In this document: positions 7,216-13,948 of the stretch, piece by piece
Layout: each line of letters opens with the position of its first letter
How positions within the stretch are numbered: the stretch's first letter is position 1
Source of the DNA: Nonlabens sp.
GTDB lineage: Bacteria > Bacteroidota > Bacteroidia > Flavobacteriales > Flavobacteriaceae
NCBI GenBank assembly: GCA_023301395.1
Contig: JALZUY010000244.1
Span: 1-17,469 of the forward strand
Length of the DNA: 17,469 nt
Reading direction: 5' to 3'
Program-made: the position numbers and the translations under genes
Notes under the pieces: model-generated
The model's input: only the letters and a program-made list of their open reading frames with translations
What the model was told of the DNA's origin: nothing
Databases searched by the model: none

Positions 7216-8433
7216 TTGAATTATCAGCAAACGCTTCAATGGCTTTTCAGTCAGTTACCTATGTATCAACGCGTGGGAAAAATGGCCTACAAGGCAAATC
7301 TTGACAATACTATTTTACTAGATAACTATCTAGAGAATCCACATCAATCATTTCAATCTATTCATGTTGCTGGTACTAACGGTAAAGGTAGTACTTGCCA
7401 TATGATCGCCAGTGTTTTACAAGAAGCTGGTTATAAAGTAGGTTTGTACACTTCACCTCATTTAAAAGATTTTAGAGAACGCGTAAGAATAAATGGTGAG
7501 ATGGTTTCTCAGCAATTTATAGTTGATTTTATTAAAAATCATAAATCTTTCTTTGAACTACATCAGCTGTCATTTTTTGAGATGACCGTAGGAATGGCTT
7601 TTCAGTACTTTAAGTCTGAAGATGTCGATGTTGCAATTATAGAGACAGGTTTAGGAGGTAGATTAGATTCCACAAATATTATTACACCATTAGTTTCTGT
7701 TATTACGTCCATTGATAAAGATCATGTTTCCATACTCGGGAATACATTGCTCAAGATTGCCTTTGAAAAAGCTGGAATCATTAAAAAAAATGTTCCAGTA
7801 GTAGTAGGAGAGCGACGCAGTTCATTAAGAAATAGCTTTCGTGAAAAAGCGATTCTAAAAACAGCAAATTATCATCAGGTAAATCATCGCTTAAAAGCAC
7901 TACCATCAGATTTGAGAGGTAGTTATCAGCAAGATAATATTAGAACTGCTTGTACAGTACTCAAGGTTTTAAAAGCAAACAAATGCTTTAATTTTAGTCA
8001 ACAACAGTTAGAAACGGGGCTTTTGAATGTGGTTAATAATACGGGTTTAAGAGGTCGTTATGAGCAATTGCAGGTTAATCCTAGAGTTGTGGCAGAGACA
8101 GCTCACAATCCATCTGGGATTAAAACTCTAATCAAGCAATTAGAAAAAGAGAACTTTAAACAGCTGCACTTTGTTCTGGGAATGGTAACAGATAAAGATG
8201 TAAATGAAGTTTTAAACTTGCTTCCAGTAAATGCTTTTTACCATATTTCAAAGCCAGACGTTCCTCGAGGAATGAAAACTGAAGTATTGTCTTCTTTTTT
8301 CGATAAAAAAAAGCTGAATTATAAAAAATATTCTAGTATTTCCATAGCGCTGGATAGAGCTAAAAAGCTGGCGCACAAGGATGATTTGATAGTTGTCACT
8401 GGTAGTATTTTTGTCGTTGCAGAAGTTATTTGA
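7216..8433 (+). CDS. folC: Folylpolyglutamate / dihydrofolate synthase
   Basis: FolC ligates glutamate to dihydropteroate and to folates using ATP. The 405 residues fit the bacterial family, a Mur-ligase relative. The P-loop GTNGKGST is at 53-60, followed by YTSPHLKDFRERVRING, IETGLGGRLDSTN, DKDHVSILGNTL with FEKAGIIK, and a late AETAHNPSG block of the C-terminal domain. The start is TTG at 7216, two bases after the preceding stop. It is preferred because residues MNYQQTLQWLFSQLPMYQRVGK match the normal family N-terminus. The first ATG (7261) would remove 15 conserved residues. The 2-base spacing matches the exbB-exbD-TonB spacing, so the metabolic gene seems fused into the TonB operon. Confidence 0.94.
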   Translation: MNYQQTLQWLFSQLPMYQRVGKMAYKANLDNTILLDNYLENPHQSFQSIHVAGTNGKGSTCHMIASVLQEAGYKVGLYTSPHLKDFRERVRINGEMVSQQFIVDFIKNHKSFFELHQLSFFEMTVGMAFQYFKSEDVDVAIIETGLGGRLDSTNIITPLVSVITSIDKDHVSILGNTLLKIAFEKAGIIKKNVPVVVGERRSSLRNSFREKAILKTANYHQVNHRLKALPSDLRGSYQQDNIRTACTVLKVLKANKCFNFSQQQLETGLLNVVNNTGLRGRYEQLQVNPRVVAETAHNPSGIKTLIKQLEKENFKQLHFVLGMVTDKDVNEVLNLLPVNAFYHISKPDVPRGMKTEVLSSFFDKKKLNYKKYSSISIALDRAKKLAHKDDLIVVTGSIFVVAEVI

Positions 8434-8451
8434 GATTTTTAAAAATAATAC

Positions 8452-8481
8452 TTGCAAGTTCAAAGAAAGCTATTATATTTG
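8452..8481 (+). promoter_or_regulatory. Promoter for tRNA-Val
   Basis: TTG at 8452-8454, a 19-base spacer and TATATTTG at 8474-8481 form a very good Bacteroidota promoter. The start would fall near 8488, a few bases before the mature tRNA 5' end at 8494. Confidence 0.75.
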
Positions 8482-8493
8482 CATCCGCTTTTA

Positions 8494-8568
8494 GGGCGCT
8501 TAGCTCAGTTGGTTCAGAGCACTTGGTTTACACCCAAGGGGTCAGGGGTTCGAATCCCTTAGCGCCCA
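8494..8568 (+). tRNA. tRNA-Val (anticodon TAC)
   Basis: A complete cloverleaf. Acceptor stem GGGCGCT (8494-8500) pairs with AGCGCCC (8561-8567). D stem GCTC pairs with GAGC (8503-8506 and 8517-8520). Anticodon stem CTTGG pairs with CCAAG around loop TTTACAC (8527-8533), anticodon TAC at 8529-8531. T stem AGGGG pairs with CCCTT around TTCGAAT (8549-8555). Discriminator A is at 8568. CCA is not encoded (CAA follows), so it must be added after transcription. It reads GUA and other valine codons. It has its own promoter and an intrinsic terminator. Confidence 0.97.
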
Positions 8569-8570
8569 CA

Positions 8571-8600
8571 AAAGGTCTTCAGAAATGAAGACCTTTTTTT
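8571..8600 (+). terminator. Intrinsic terminator of the tRNA-Val unit
   Basis: AAAGGTCTTC (8571-8580) and GAAGACCTTT (8587-8596) form a 10-base-pair perfect stem around the loop AGAAAT. Seven Ts end at 8600. The hairpin begins two bases after the tRNA discriminator. Confidence 0.9.
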
Positions 8601-8686
8601 ATTGCTTTTTTTGAGTGAATTACTATTAGTATTTATTATTCTTAAAAGGTCATAAATGATTATTTTTAGCTCATAATAATTTTTTC

Positions 8687-9709
8687 ATGAAGATTTTAGT
8701 TACAGGTGGTTTAGGTTTTATCGGTTCTCATGTAGTAGTTGAACTTTTGAATAGAAACTATGATGTAATTGTAATCGATAATTTATCGAATTCTTCTCTA
8801 GATGTTCTGGATGGAATAGAAAAAATTTGTGGAAAGAAACCTGAGTTTGAGAAAATAGATGTGCGTAATAAAAATGAATTAAAAAACTTTTTCAAAACAC
8901 ACACTGACATAAAAAGTGTGATACACTTCGCAGCATCAAAGGCGGTTGGTGAGAGTGTGGAAAATCCACTATTGTACTACGAGAACAACATTAATTCTCT
9001 TGTTTATTTGCTTCAGGAATTACAAGATAAGGAGCAAGCTCATTTAATATTTAGTTCCTCTTGTACAGTCTACGGACAGGCAGATGAATTACCTATAACG
9101 GAATCAGCACCCGTAAAACCCGCCGAATCTCCTTACGGTAATACAAAGCAAATAGGAGAAGAAATTATTCAAGACGTTTGTAGAGTTAAATCGTCATTAA
9201 GTGCCATTGCATTACGTTATTTTAATCCTGTAGGAGCTCATCACACTGGTTTAATAGGCGAATTACCTCTAGGAACTCCGCAGAATTTAATACCATACAT
9301 TACTCAAACAGCAATAGGATTGAGAGAACAACTCTCAGTGTTTGGTGATGATTATCCTACTAGAGATGGAACAGCTATAAGGGATTATATCCATGTAATG
9401 GATTTAGCAGCAGCTCACGTAATCGCCTTAGAACGCTTAATGAACAATAAGGCTGATTCTAATTTTGAAACTTTCAATATAGGAACAGGTAATGGTTCTA
9501 CAGTTCTAGAAGTGGTAAAAGCATTTGAGATCGCTACTGGGGAAACACTTAATTATAAGATAGTAGCTAGAAGAGATGGAGATGTTACTGCGGCATTTGC
9601 AGATACTGAGCGTGCTAATAAAGTTCTAGGCTGGAAAGCACATCGCTCATTAGAAGACTCTCTTGGTAGTGCCTGGCAGTGGGAAAAGAATGTTAAATCA
9701 GCAAATTAA
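8687..9709 (+). CDS. galE: UDP-glucose 4-epimerase
   Basis: A 340-residue extended short-chain dehydrogenase/reductase that interconverts UDP-glucose and UDP-galactose through a bound NAD+, in the Leloir pathway and in supplying UDP-galactose for surface glycans. The NAD-binding GGLGFIGSH is at 7-15 and Asp31 caps strand two. The catalytic site is Ser125 in SSSCTVYG, with Tyr150 and Lys154 (YGNTK). RYFNPVGAH and RDGTAIRDYIHVMDLA are GalE hallmarks, and length is the family norm. A downstream ARRDGDVTAAFAD block is also typical. The upstream region (8601-8686) has a TTG-like -33 and an imperfect -7 only. The stop codon overlaps the stop of the convergent gene by TTAA. A UDP-N-acetylglucosamine epimerase activity cannot be excluded. 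Confidence 0.93.
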   Translation: MKILVTGGLGFIGSHVVVELLNRNYDVIVIDNLSNSSLDVLDGIEKICGKKPEFEKIDVRNKNELKNFFKTHTDIKSVIHFAASKAVGESVENPLLYYENNINSLVYLLQELQDKEQAHLIFSSSCTVYGQADELPITESAPVKPAESPYGNTKQIGEEIIQDVCRVKSSLSAIALRYFNPVGAHHTGLIGELPLGTPQNLIPYITQTAIGLREQLSVFGDDYPTRDGTAIRDYIHVMDLAAAHVIALERLMNNKADSNFETFNIGTGNGSTVLEVVKAFEIATGETLNYKIVARRDGDVTAAFADTERANKVLGWKAHRSLEDSLGSAWQWEKNVKSAN

Positions 9710-10227
9710 TCTTTAAAAGGTATTTGTATAGTTTCATTAGGTATTCTAGCATCAACTAGGGTTACTTTTAATGCTTGAGCGACCTGTAAAGATGTTCTAT
9801 ATCCTATCACTCCATCATCAAAATAGAATAACTCTATATGTCTAATGTCATCATACCATAGATTCATTTCAAAATTAAACTTACCATTTTTAAGAGGTTG
9901 TCTAAAAATAGAAATGTAATCAGTCTCCGGAAGATTCTTCCATTTCCCTAATGAAACTGGACCTAGACGATAACCTTTTTGAAATGTATTCTTGTTTAAA
10001 TCAAAATGTACTTGCTGTACAAGTATAGGTTTAAGCCCATAGCCGAGAACTACTATAGCACTAAAAATCATACTCGACCATTGTTTCCACCCAGTATCAT
10101 TACTGAAATCAGTAGTGGTAAAGGCTGTTACTAAAAGTATAAAGAATACCATTATAGCGATGGATCCTAGCAAATTAAAAAATAAATTTGGAGGACTATC
10201 TCTAACTATAATTTTCTCTTTTCCCAT
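9706..10227 (-). CDS. Two-TM hypothetical membrane protein
   Basis: I do not recognise the family. From the ATG at 10227 it has 173 residues. A polar N-terminus precedes two hydrophobic segments (about 16-36 and 51-69). A cytosolic or periplasmic domain of mixed strands follows, containing SLGKWKNLPETDYISIF, NLWYDDIRHIELFYF and a C-terminal part ending in IPNETIQIPFKD. I choose 10227 because it leaves a 2-base gap after the stop of the upstream GAF gene (10230), a spacing seen repeatedly in this genome. A longer form starting at 10263 (185 residues) would overlap that gene by 34 bases. The two genes probably form one transcript. Its stop overlaps galE's stop. Confidence 0.75.
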   Translation of the reverse strand: MGKEKIIVRDSPPNLFFNLLGSIAIMVFFILLVTAFTTTDFSNDTGWKQWSSMIFSAIVVLGYGLKPILVQQVHFDLNKNTFQKGYRLGPVSLGKWKNLPETDYISIFRQPLKNGKFNFEMNLWYDDIRHIELFYFDDGVIGYRTSLQVAQALKVTLVDARIPNETIQIPFKD

Positions 10228-10229
10228 TC

Positions 10230-10685
10230 TTAAAGAATCGTCGATACTTGTTGATTTACCCATTCAAGAAATCGCTCGTCTTTATTAGAGAAGGCATTTA
10301 CAGTATTACTATCGATGTCTATTTGACCTATATTCTTGCCATCCCTGAATAAAGGAATCACTATTTCACTTTTTACATAAATACTACATGCAATATAATT
10401 GTCTTGAGCATGCACATCTTCCACAACAAAGTTTTCATTCGAAACAGCAACTTGACCACATATCCCTTTGCCAAAAGGTATCACTGTATGATCAGTAGGT
10501 TCACCAGCTTGTGATTTTAAGTGTAATGTGCGTTCTGTTTCATGTGCCATGTAAAAACCTACCCAATCATAATAAGAAACCTGTGACTGTAATAAGTCAC
10601 ATATTCGTTGCATTTTTAAAATTGGTATCTGATCAGCTTGATTTATTAGTTTTGTTATTTCGGGCTTAAGATTTTCTAATTTCAT
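10230..10685 (-). CDS. GAF-domain protein of the free methionine-(R)-sulfoxide reductase type
   Basis: A single 151-residue GAF domain with the signature of free Met-(R)-sulfoxide reductase: YYDWVGFY at 38-45, IPFGKGICGQVA at 69-80, VVEDVHAQDNYIAC at 87-100, SEIVIPL and QIDIDS. That family reduces free methionine-R-sulfoxide using cysteines and thioredoxin. Two of the usual three conserved cysteines are present, in the GICG motif (Cys76) and the IAC motif (Cys100). The third, normally ten residues before GICG's cysteine in a PAC-like segment, is replaced by Thr64-Asp65 (GEPTDHTVIPF). The acidic residue that usually follows IAC is Ser here. It could be a reductase recycling through another thiol or a signalling-type GAF. 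Expressed with the membrane protein downstream. Confidence 0.8.
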   Translation of the reverse strand: MKLENLKPEITKLINQADQIPILKMQRICDLLQSQVSYYDWVGFYMAHETERTLHLKSQAGEPTDHTVIPFGKGICGQVAVSNENFVVEDVHAQDNYIACSIYVKSEIVIPLFRDGKNIGQIDIDSNTVNAFSNKDERFLEWVNQQVSTIL

Positions 10686-10736
10686 TGCAATATTTTAAAA
10701 GTTGGTAAAATTAAGTCTATGATGTCTTTTAATAGG

Positions 10737-10744
10737 TAACTTTG
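10737..10744 (+). promoter_or_regulatory. -7 box upstream of xrtF
   Basis: TAACTTTG matches TAnnTTTG exactly. It ends 17 bases before the xrtF TTG start, so the leader would be about ten bases. No clear -33 TTG is seen at the usual spacing. Confidence 0.45.
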
Positions 10745-10761
10745 TTATAAAAATTTTCTAT

Positions 10762-11304
10762 TTGAGTACTCTACGTTCTTACATACCTGTTTTTAAATTT
10801 GTAGCGACTTTTAGTGTTATTTACATTGCGATGTCGCTGTTGTATTATTTGTTTTTACAACAAGGTTTTTCAGAAATGAATTCTCCCGACCCAATAACTT
10901 CTCAAGTTTCCTATCAGGCTCAACAATCTTTGGTGGCATTAGGTTATGACGCTCGTATTGTTAATGTACCGCACCATCCTTCAATTTATATGTATTTTAA
11001 TAAACAAGTAGTGTATCGTGTAATAGAAGGTTGTAATGCTGTTAGTGTGATGATTCTCTTTGTTGCTTTTGTTCTCGCTTTCGCAAAAGCATGGAAAAAA
11101 ACAATCCTTTTCATCTTGACTGGATTACTTTTTATATATATAGTTAATATTTTGAGATTGGTTGCGCTTGCTGTTATTAAGTATCAATATCCTGAATATA
11201 ATTATATTTCACATGATATAGTCTTTCCATCGGCCATATATGGATCTGTAATTCTATTATGGTTATATTGGATTAAACAGCCCAAAAATTATGACTTTAT
11301 CTAG
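10762..11304 (+). CDS. xrtF: Exosortase F (XrtF), integral-membrane transpeptidase-like protein
   Basis: A 180-residue protein of the exosortase/archaeosortase superfamily, small and with about five hydrophobic segments, matching the flavobacterial XrtF type. Exosortases cut C-terminal sorting signals and anchor or release proteins at the surface. The Cys-Arg-His catalytic triad is visible: Cys91 in VIEGCNAVSV, Arg132 in VNILRLVAL and His151 in SHDIVFPSAIYG. The start is TTG at 10762. No in-frame ATG occurs before the upstream in-frame stop (10720-10722), and the first internal ATG (10831) would cut into the first helix. It overlaps the next gene by 14 bases. To my knowledge XrtF substrates are not firmly established; none is evident here. 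Residues 106-110 (AFAKA) are encoded by the repeat core. Confidence 0.93.
   Translation: MSTLRSYIPVFKFVATFSVIYIAMSLLYYLFLQQGFSEMNSPDPITSQVSYQAQQSLVALGYDARIVNVPHHPSIYMYFNKQVVYRVIEGCNAVSVMILFVAFVLAFAKAWKKTILFILTGLLFIYIVNILRLVALAVIKYQYPEYNYISHDIVFPSAIYGSVILLWLYWIKQPKNYDFI
11076..11090. repeat. Palindromic repeat core inside xrtF
   Basis: CGCTTTCGCAAAAGC differs at one base from the copy in anmK (CGCTTTCGCGAAAGC). It reads GCT TTC GCA AAA GCA, Ala-Phe-Ala-Lys-Ala, at codons 106-110, the same phase as in anmK although the two proteins are unrelated. Confidence 0.6.
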
Positions 11305-11737
11305 ATTATTTTCAGCTGTAGGTGTTGGGATCTTTATCGTTCTTATGGTTTGTGTAAGAATATTTGAAGTGGAGTTATTTCATGACCCGTTGTATTATTA
11401 TTTCCATTCAAATTTCCAACTTTATGATTTACCCAATTTATCAAATTGGAAAATAGTTGCTGGAACTAGTCTTAGATACCTTTTCAACATGGTATTATCC
11501 CTTTGGATTATTTGGTTTTTATACAAGAAAAAGAGTTTTATAGATGCTGCATTATGGGTGTATTTATTTGCTTATGTTGTATTGATGATAACATTTTTGT
11601 TCCTTCTGGAAGCAAACTCAGATTTTATGAAAATGGCACTTTTTTATGTGCGCCGTTTTTTAACACAGCCCATTCTTTTACTTGTTTTAGTAGCGGGTTT
11701 TTACTTTTTAAAAGCTAAAGAATCTAAGTTGGCCTAG
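11291..11737 (+). CDS. Exosortase F system-associated membrane protein
   Basis: A 148-residue protein with four predicted helices (about 5-25, 61-80, 82-107, 123-142). It is the usual partner gene immediately downstream of xrtF in Flavobacteriia, known only as an exosortase F-associated family. The segment YYFHSNFQLYDLPNLSNWK and the motif FMKMALFYVRRFLTQP look like the family's conserved blocks. The ATG lies inside the xrtF reading frame (14-base overlap), which implies translational coupling. Its role is unknown. Co-occurrence suggests it assists or is part of the XrtF complex in the inner membrane. The stop TAG overlaps the stop of the convergent gene (CTAG). Confidence 0.88.
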   Translation: MTLSRLFSAVGVGIFIVLMVCVRIFEVELFHDPLYYYFHSNFQLYDLPNLSNWKIVAGTSLRYLFNMVLSLWIIWFLYKKKSFIDAALWVYLFAYVVLMITFLFLLEANSDFMKMALFYVRRFLTQPILLLVLVAGFYFLKAKESKLA

Positions 11738-12525
11738 AAAGTGCTTAAGTATGCTTTTCTATATGTAGAACTTGGATGATAGAAGTAGCCTACAAGTAGT
11801 TCTTGATTCTTGCTAAGTTCACAATTACCCCATTTTTTTTTGATAAGCATGATCCTAATTTTCTTGTCAATTTCTTTATTGAATGGAGATAATACCCCTA
11901 TGAATTCAATATTTCCTTCTTCAGAGAATTTTATATTATACAATCCAAAATATGCTTGTTCCTCTTTTAATTTAAGTTTTCTAATGCCTTTAATCACATC
12001 AGTGTCATTTTTTAAGGATGTACAGTCTGTAGAAGATTGTTCTATTCGTTTGTTGAATTGAGACAGAGCTTTAAGAGTGCCAGTCAGGTTTTGATTATCA
12101 GTATTAAATTTTGGATCATTTTTGTAAATAAAACTATTACGTTTACAAGAGGTGGTTACTAACTCATTATTTATTATTTGCGCAAAAACGATAACTTCAT
12201 CACCTGTTTTAAGGAAAAGTCTGCAATTAGAATTGTTATTACTATTACCTATTTCTTGCTTAATAAATAACGGTGATGATGCTTGACCTTTAAAAGTAGT
12301 AGTTATATTGAATTGCGCACGATCCTCATTTATCATTCTGTGATTTGAACTCAAATCAGTAATAGTTATTTGTGCAACAAAGTCTGCTTCTTTATAATCA
12401 TTTAAAAAATGATTTTGAAAACAAACACACGATTGCGCTTGAGATAAAAATGCCATTGCTGTAAAGAGCAGAAATATAAAAGCTCTACTGTAATTTTTCT
12501 GTAATTGAGTTTCCTTCATCATCAT
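11734..12525 (-). CDS. Secreted TIMP/NTR-domain-like protein
   Basis: From the first of three tandem ATGs at 12525 the protein has 263 residues. A signal peptide (hydrophobic core AFIFLLFTAMAFL) ends in AQS, and the mature protein would start with Cys-Val-Cys (Cys33, Cys35). The next about 100 residues follow the netrin/TIMP pattern: CxC, EADFVAQITITDL, FNITTTFKG, then Cys101 (NCRLFLKTGDEVIVFAQ) and Cys127 (LVTTSCKRN). TIMPs have these cysteines paired as C1 and C3 with two later ones. The residue pattern before Cys33 is not a lipobox, so I expect free secretion. The C-terminal part (EGNIEFIGVL to VGYFY) vaguely recalls a TonB C-terminal domain. It overlaps the upstream gene by 41 bases. A 12555 start would place ten extra residues before the signal peptide and is less likely. 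Function is inferred by resemblance only. Confidence 0.75.
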   Translation of the reverse strand: MMMKETQLQKNYSRAFIFLLFTAMAFLSQAQSCVCFQNHFLNDYKEADFVAQITITDLSSNHRMINEDRAQFNITTTFKGQASSPLFIKQEIGNSNNNSNCRLFLKTGDEVIVFAQIINNELVTTSCKRNSFIYKNDPKFNTDNQNLTGTLKALSQFNKRIEQSSTDCTSLKNDTDVIKGIRKLKLKEEQAYFGLYNIKFSEEGNIEFIGVLSPFNKEIDKKIRIMLIKKKWGNCELSKNQELLVGYFYHPSSTYRKAYLSTF

Positions 12526-13948
12526 AATATCTATAGATACCACTTTGTGTGCCATTTTTAATCAACTGATAACTGCTATTGTCAATTTTGTCATTTACCA
12601 CCGGTTTCTCTGCTAAGAAGCTAAATAAAGTAGGGAAAAGACTAATACTACTTTTTATATTTTCTTGATAAGGTTCAAAACCACTCGGAGCTTTAATGGC
12701 AAACAAAGAATTAAATATTCCTTGATGCAATGTTACGTTATTTGTAGTATTTATATAACTCTCTGTAGCATAATTGTATCCTACAAAACCACCATGATCT
12801 GCAGCTATGATGATAATTGAGTCTGGATCATTTTTATTGATGGAATCTACCATGTCGTACAGTTTCAAACTAGCGGCATTGAGTTTGTTTATATAAATAT
12901 CTCGTTCATTTTTAGCAGTAGTATTATTTGATGGTAGTCCAGTAATATGACCAGGTTCTAAAATTTCTATAAAATAGAATTGAGGTTTCGTGGAAGCAGT
13001 ATCTATAGCTTTTTTTAAATCAGCTAAGTAATCTTTGTCTAGCCAGTAATTTGGTAATATAGACATTTCATTTTTTTCAATATTTATTCTATCATAGGCA
13101 ACCTCTGGATGGTTGAGCAGTAAATAGCGGTGCTGTAAAATAGCTGTGGTTTCATAACCATTATTTTTAAAAGATCGTAGTACTGGATTGTCGCCCATTA
13201 TGATTTGTCGAGCGTTAAAAAGTTCGTTCTTTAAATCTCCGTTTTCATAAAAGTGATGTTGACCAGTGAAAAGAGCTGCGTTTGAAGTAAGAGTAGAAGG
13301 GTAATTACTGCGATAATCATGATTAATATGGAAACCACGCGGGATTAGTTCTTGATAAAAATCATAATTATCATAATGGTAGTGAACGTTTTCTAACGCT
13401 GTTTTTCCTGCATACCCATCTGGCTGTATGTAATAAATATTAGGTTTCTTTTTAAATTCTAATTGCGGTAACGTACTTTCTTTTACCCAATTTTCTTTTT
13501 GTAAAATATCAGTAAAAAAATAATATGCAAACTGCCCGATTCCTAGAATACTCATAAAAACTAAAAGCAACACACCTTTTTTATAATGCTTACCAATAAA
13601 CCAACTCATTAAAACAGCAACTATTCCCACAAGAATTAATGCTTTCCATCTCCAGCCTAAATAAATAACAAGCGATAAAGTAATTGCTGTATTTATGATG
13701 AATGCACTACTGTTAAAAACCTCTTTAATTCTGTCATTGCTGTTTTTTATGAGACGATTGACAATAGCGACAAGTAAACTAGGTGCTAGGATTAGATAAA
13801 GGCTTAAATATAAAAACTGAGTCCAGGAATTAACTAGTGTATAATTGTTGCTATATAAATAACTTAGGGCGTAAACTCCAGGCAACAATCCTACTGTCCA
13901 CCAGTAGTGGTTGTTACTATTAAGATAAATAATGATTTTATCCTTCAT
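12485..13948 (-). CDS. Membrane sulfatase/alkaline-phosphatase-fold hydrolase or transferase
   Basis: A 487-residue protein with five predicted N-terminal helices (about 14-34, 42-64, 80-98, 102-117, 124-145) and a large extracytoplasmic domain of the sulfatase/alkaline phosphatase superfamily. Visible metal and catalytic blocks are PNIYYIQPDGY (Asp177), NYPSTLTSNAALFTGQ (216-230, candidate nucleophile Ser218 or Thr219), ILEPGHITG (His334) and IIIAADHGG (Asp384, His385). The sulfatase CxPxR or SxPxR signature is absent, so formylglycine-type sulfatase action is unlikely. The layout resembles phosphoethanolamine or glycerophosphate transferases and other membrane phosphotransferases. It overlaps the methyltransferase gene by 11 bases and the NTR-like gene by 41, giving a tight operon. 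Substrate is unknown; a surface polymer is inferred. Confidence 0.85.
   Translation of the reverse strand: MKDKIIIYLNSNNHYWWTVGLLPGVYALSYLYSNNYTLVNSWTQFLYLSLYLILAPSLLVAIVNRLIKNSNDRIKEVFNSSAFIINTAITLSLVIYLGWRWKALILVGIVAVLMSWFIGKHYKKGVLLLVFMSILGIGQFAYYFFTDILQKENWVKESTLPQLEFKKKPNIYYIQPDGYAGKTALENVHYHYDNYDFYQELIPRGFHINHDYRSNYPSTLTSNAALFTGQHHFYENGDLKNELFNARQIIMGDNPVLRSFKNNGYETTAILQHRYLLLNHPEVAYDRINIEKNEMSILPNYWLDKDYLADLKKAIDTASTKPQFYFIEILEPGHITGLPSNNTTAKNERDIYINKLNAASLKLYDMVDSINKNDPDSIIIIAADHGGFVGYNYATESYINTTNNVTLHQGIFNSLFAIKAPSGFEPYQENIKSSISLFPTLFSFLAEKPVVNDKIDNSSYQLIKNGTQSGIYRYYDDEGNSITEKLQ

Noticed and set aside
7835..7850. Degenerate copy of the palindromic repeat in folC
   Set aside because: GCTTTCGTGAAAAAGC needs a two-base insertion and one change and is in another phase (SFREKA). 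It may be chance, so it is not listed as a repeat.
8494..8568. tRNA-Val as an integration site for a mobile element
   Set aside because: No integrase, no direct repeat of the tRNA 3' end and no foreign-looking genes nearby. The tRNA is followed directly by its terminator and galE.
8601..8686. Promoter for galE
   Set aside because: TTTG near 8610-8613 and TATTTATT at 8630-8637 are imperfect in sequence and spacing. The match is too weak to list as a feature.
11503..11718. Second plus-strand frame within the XrtF-associated gene
   Set aside because: It overlaps completely with a recognised membrane protein in another frame and has no independent support.
12984..12997. Degenerate copy of the repeat in the sulfatase-fold gene
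   Set aside because: GGTTTCGTGGAAGC differs at two of 14 bases from the intergenic variant, and the encoded residues (ASTKP) do not match AFAKA. Too weak to claim.
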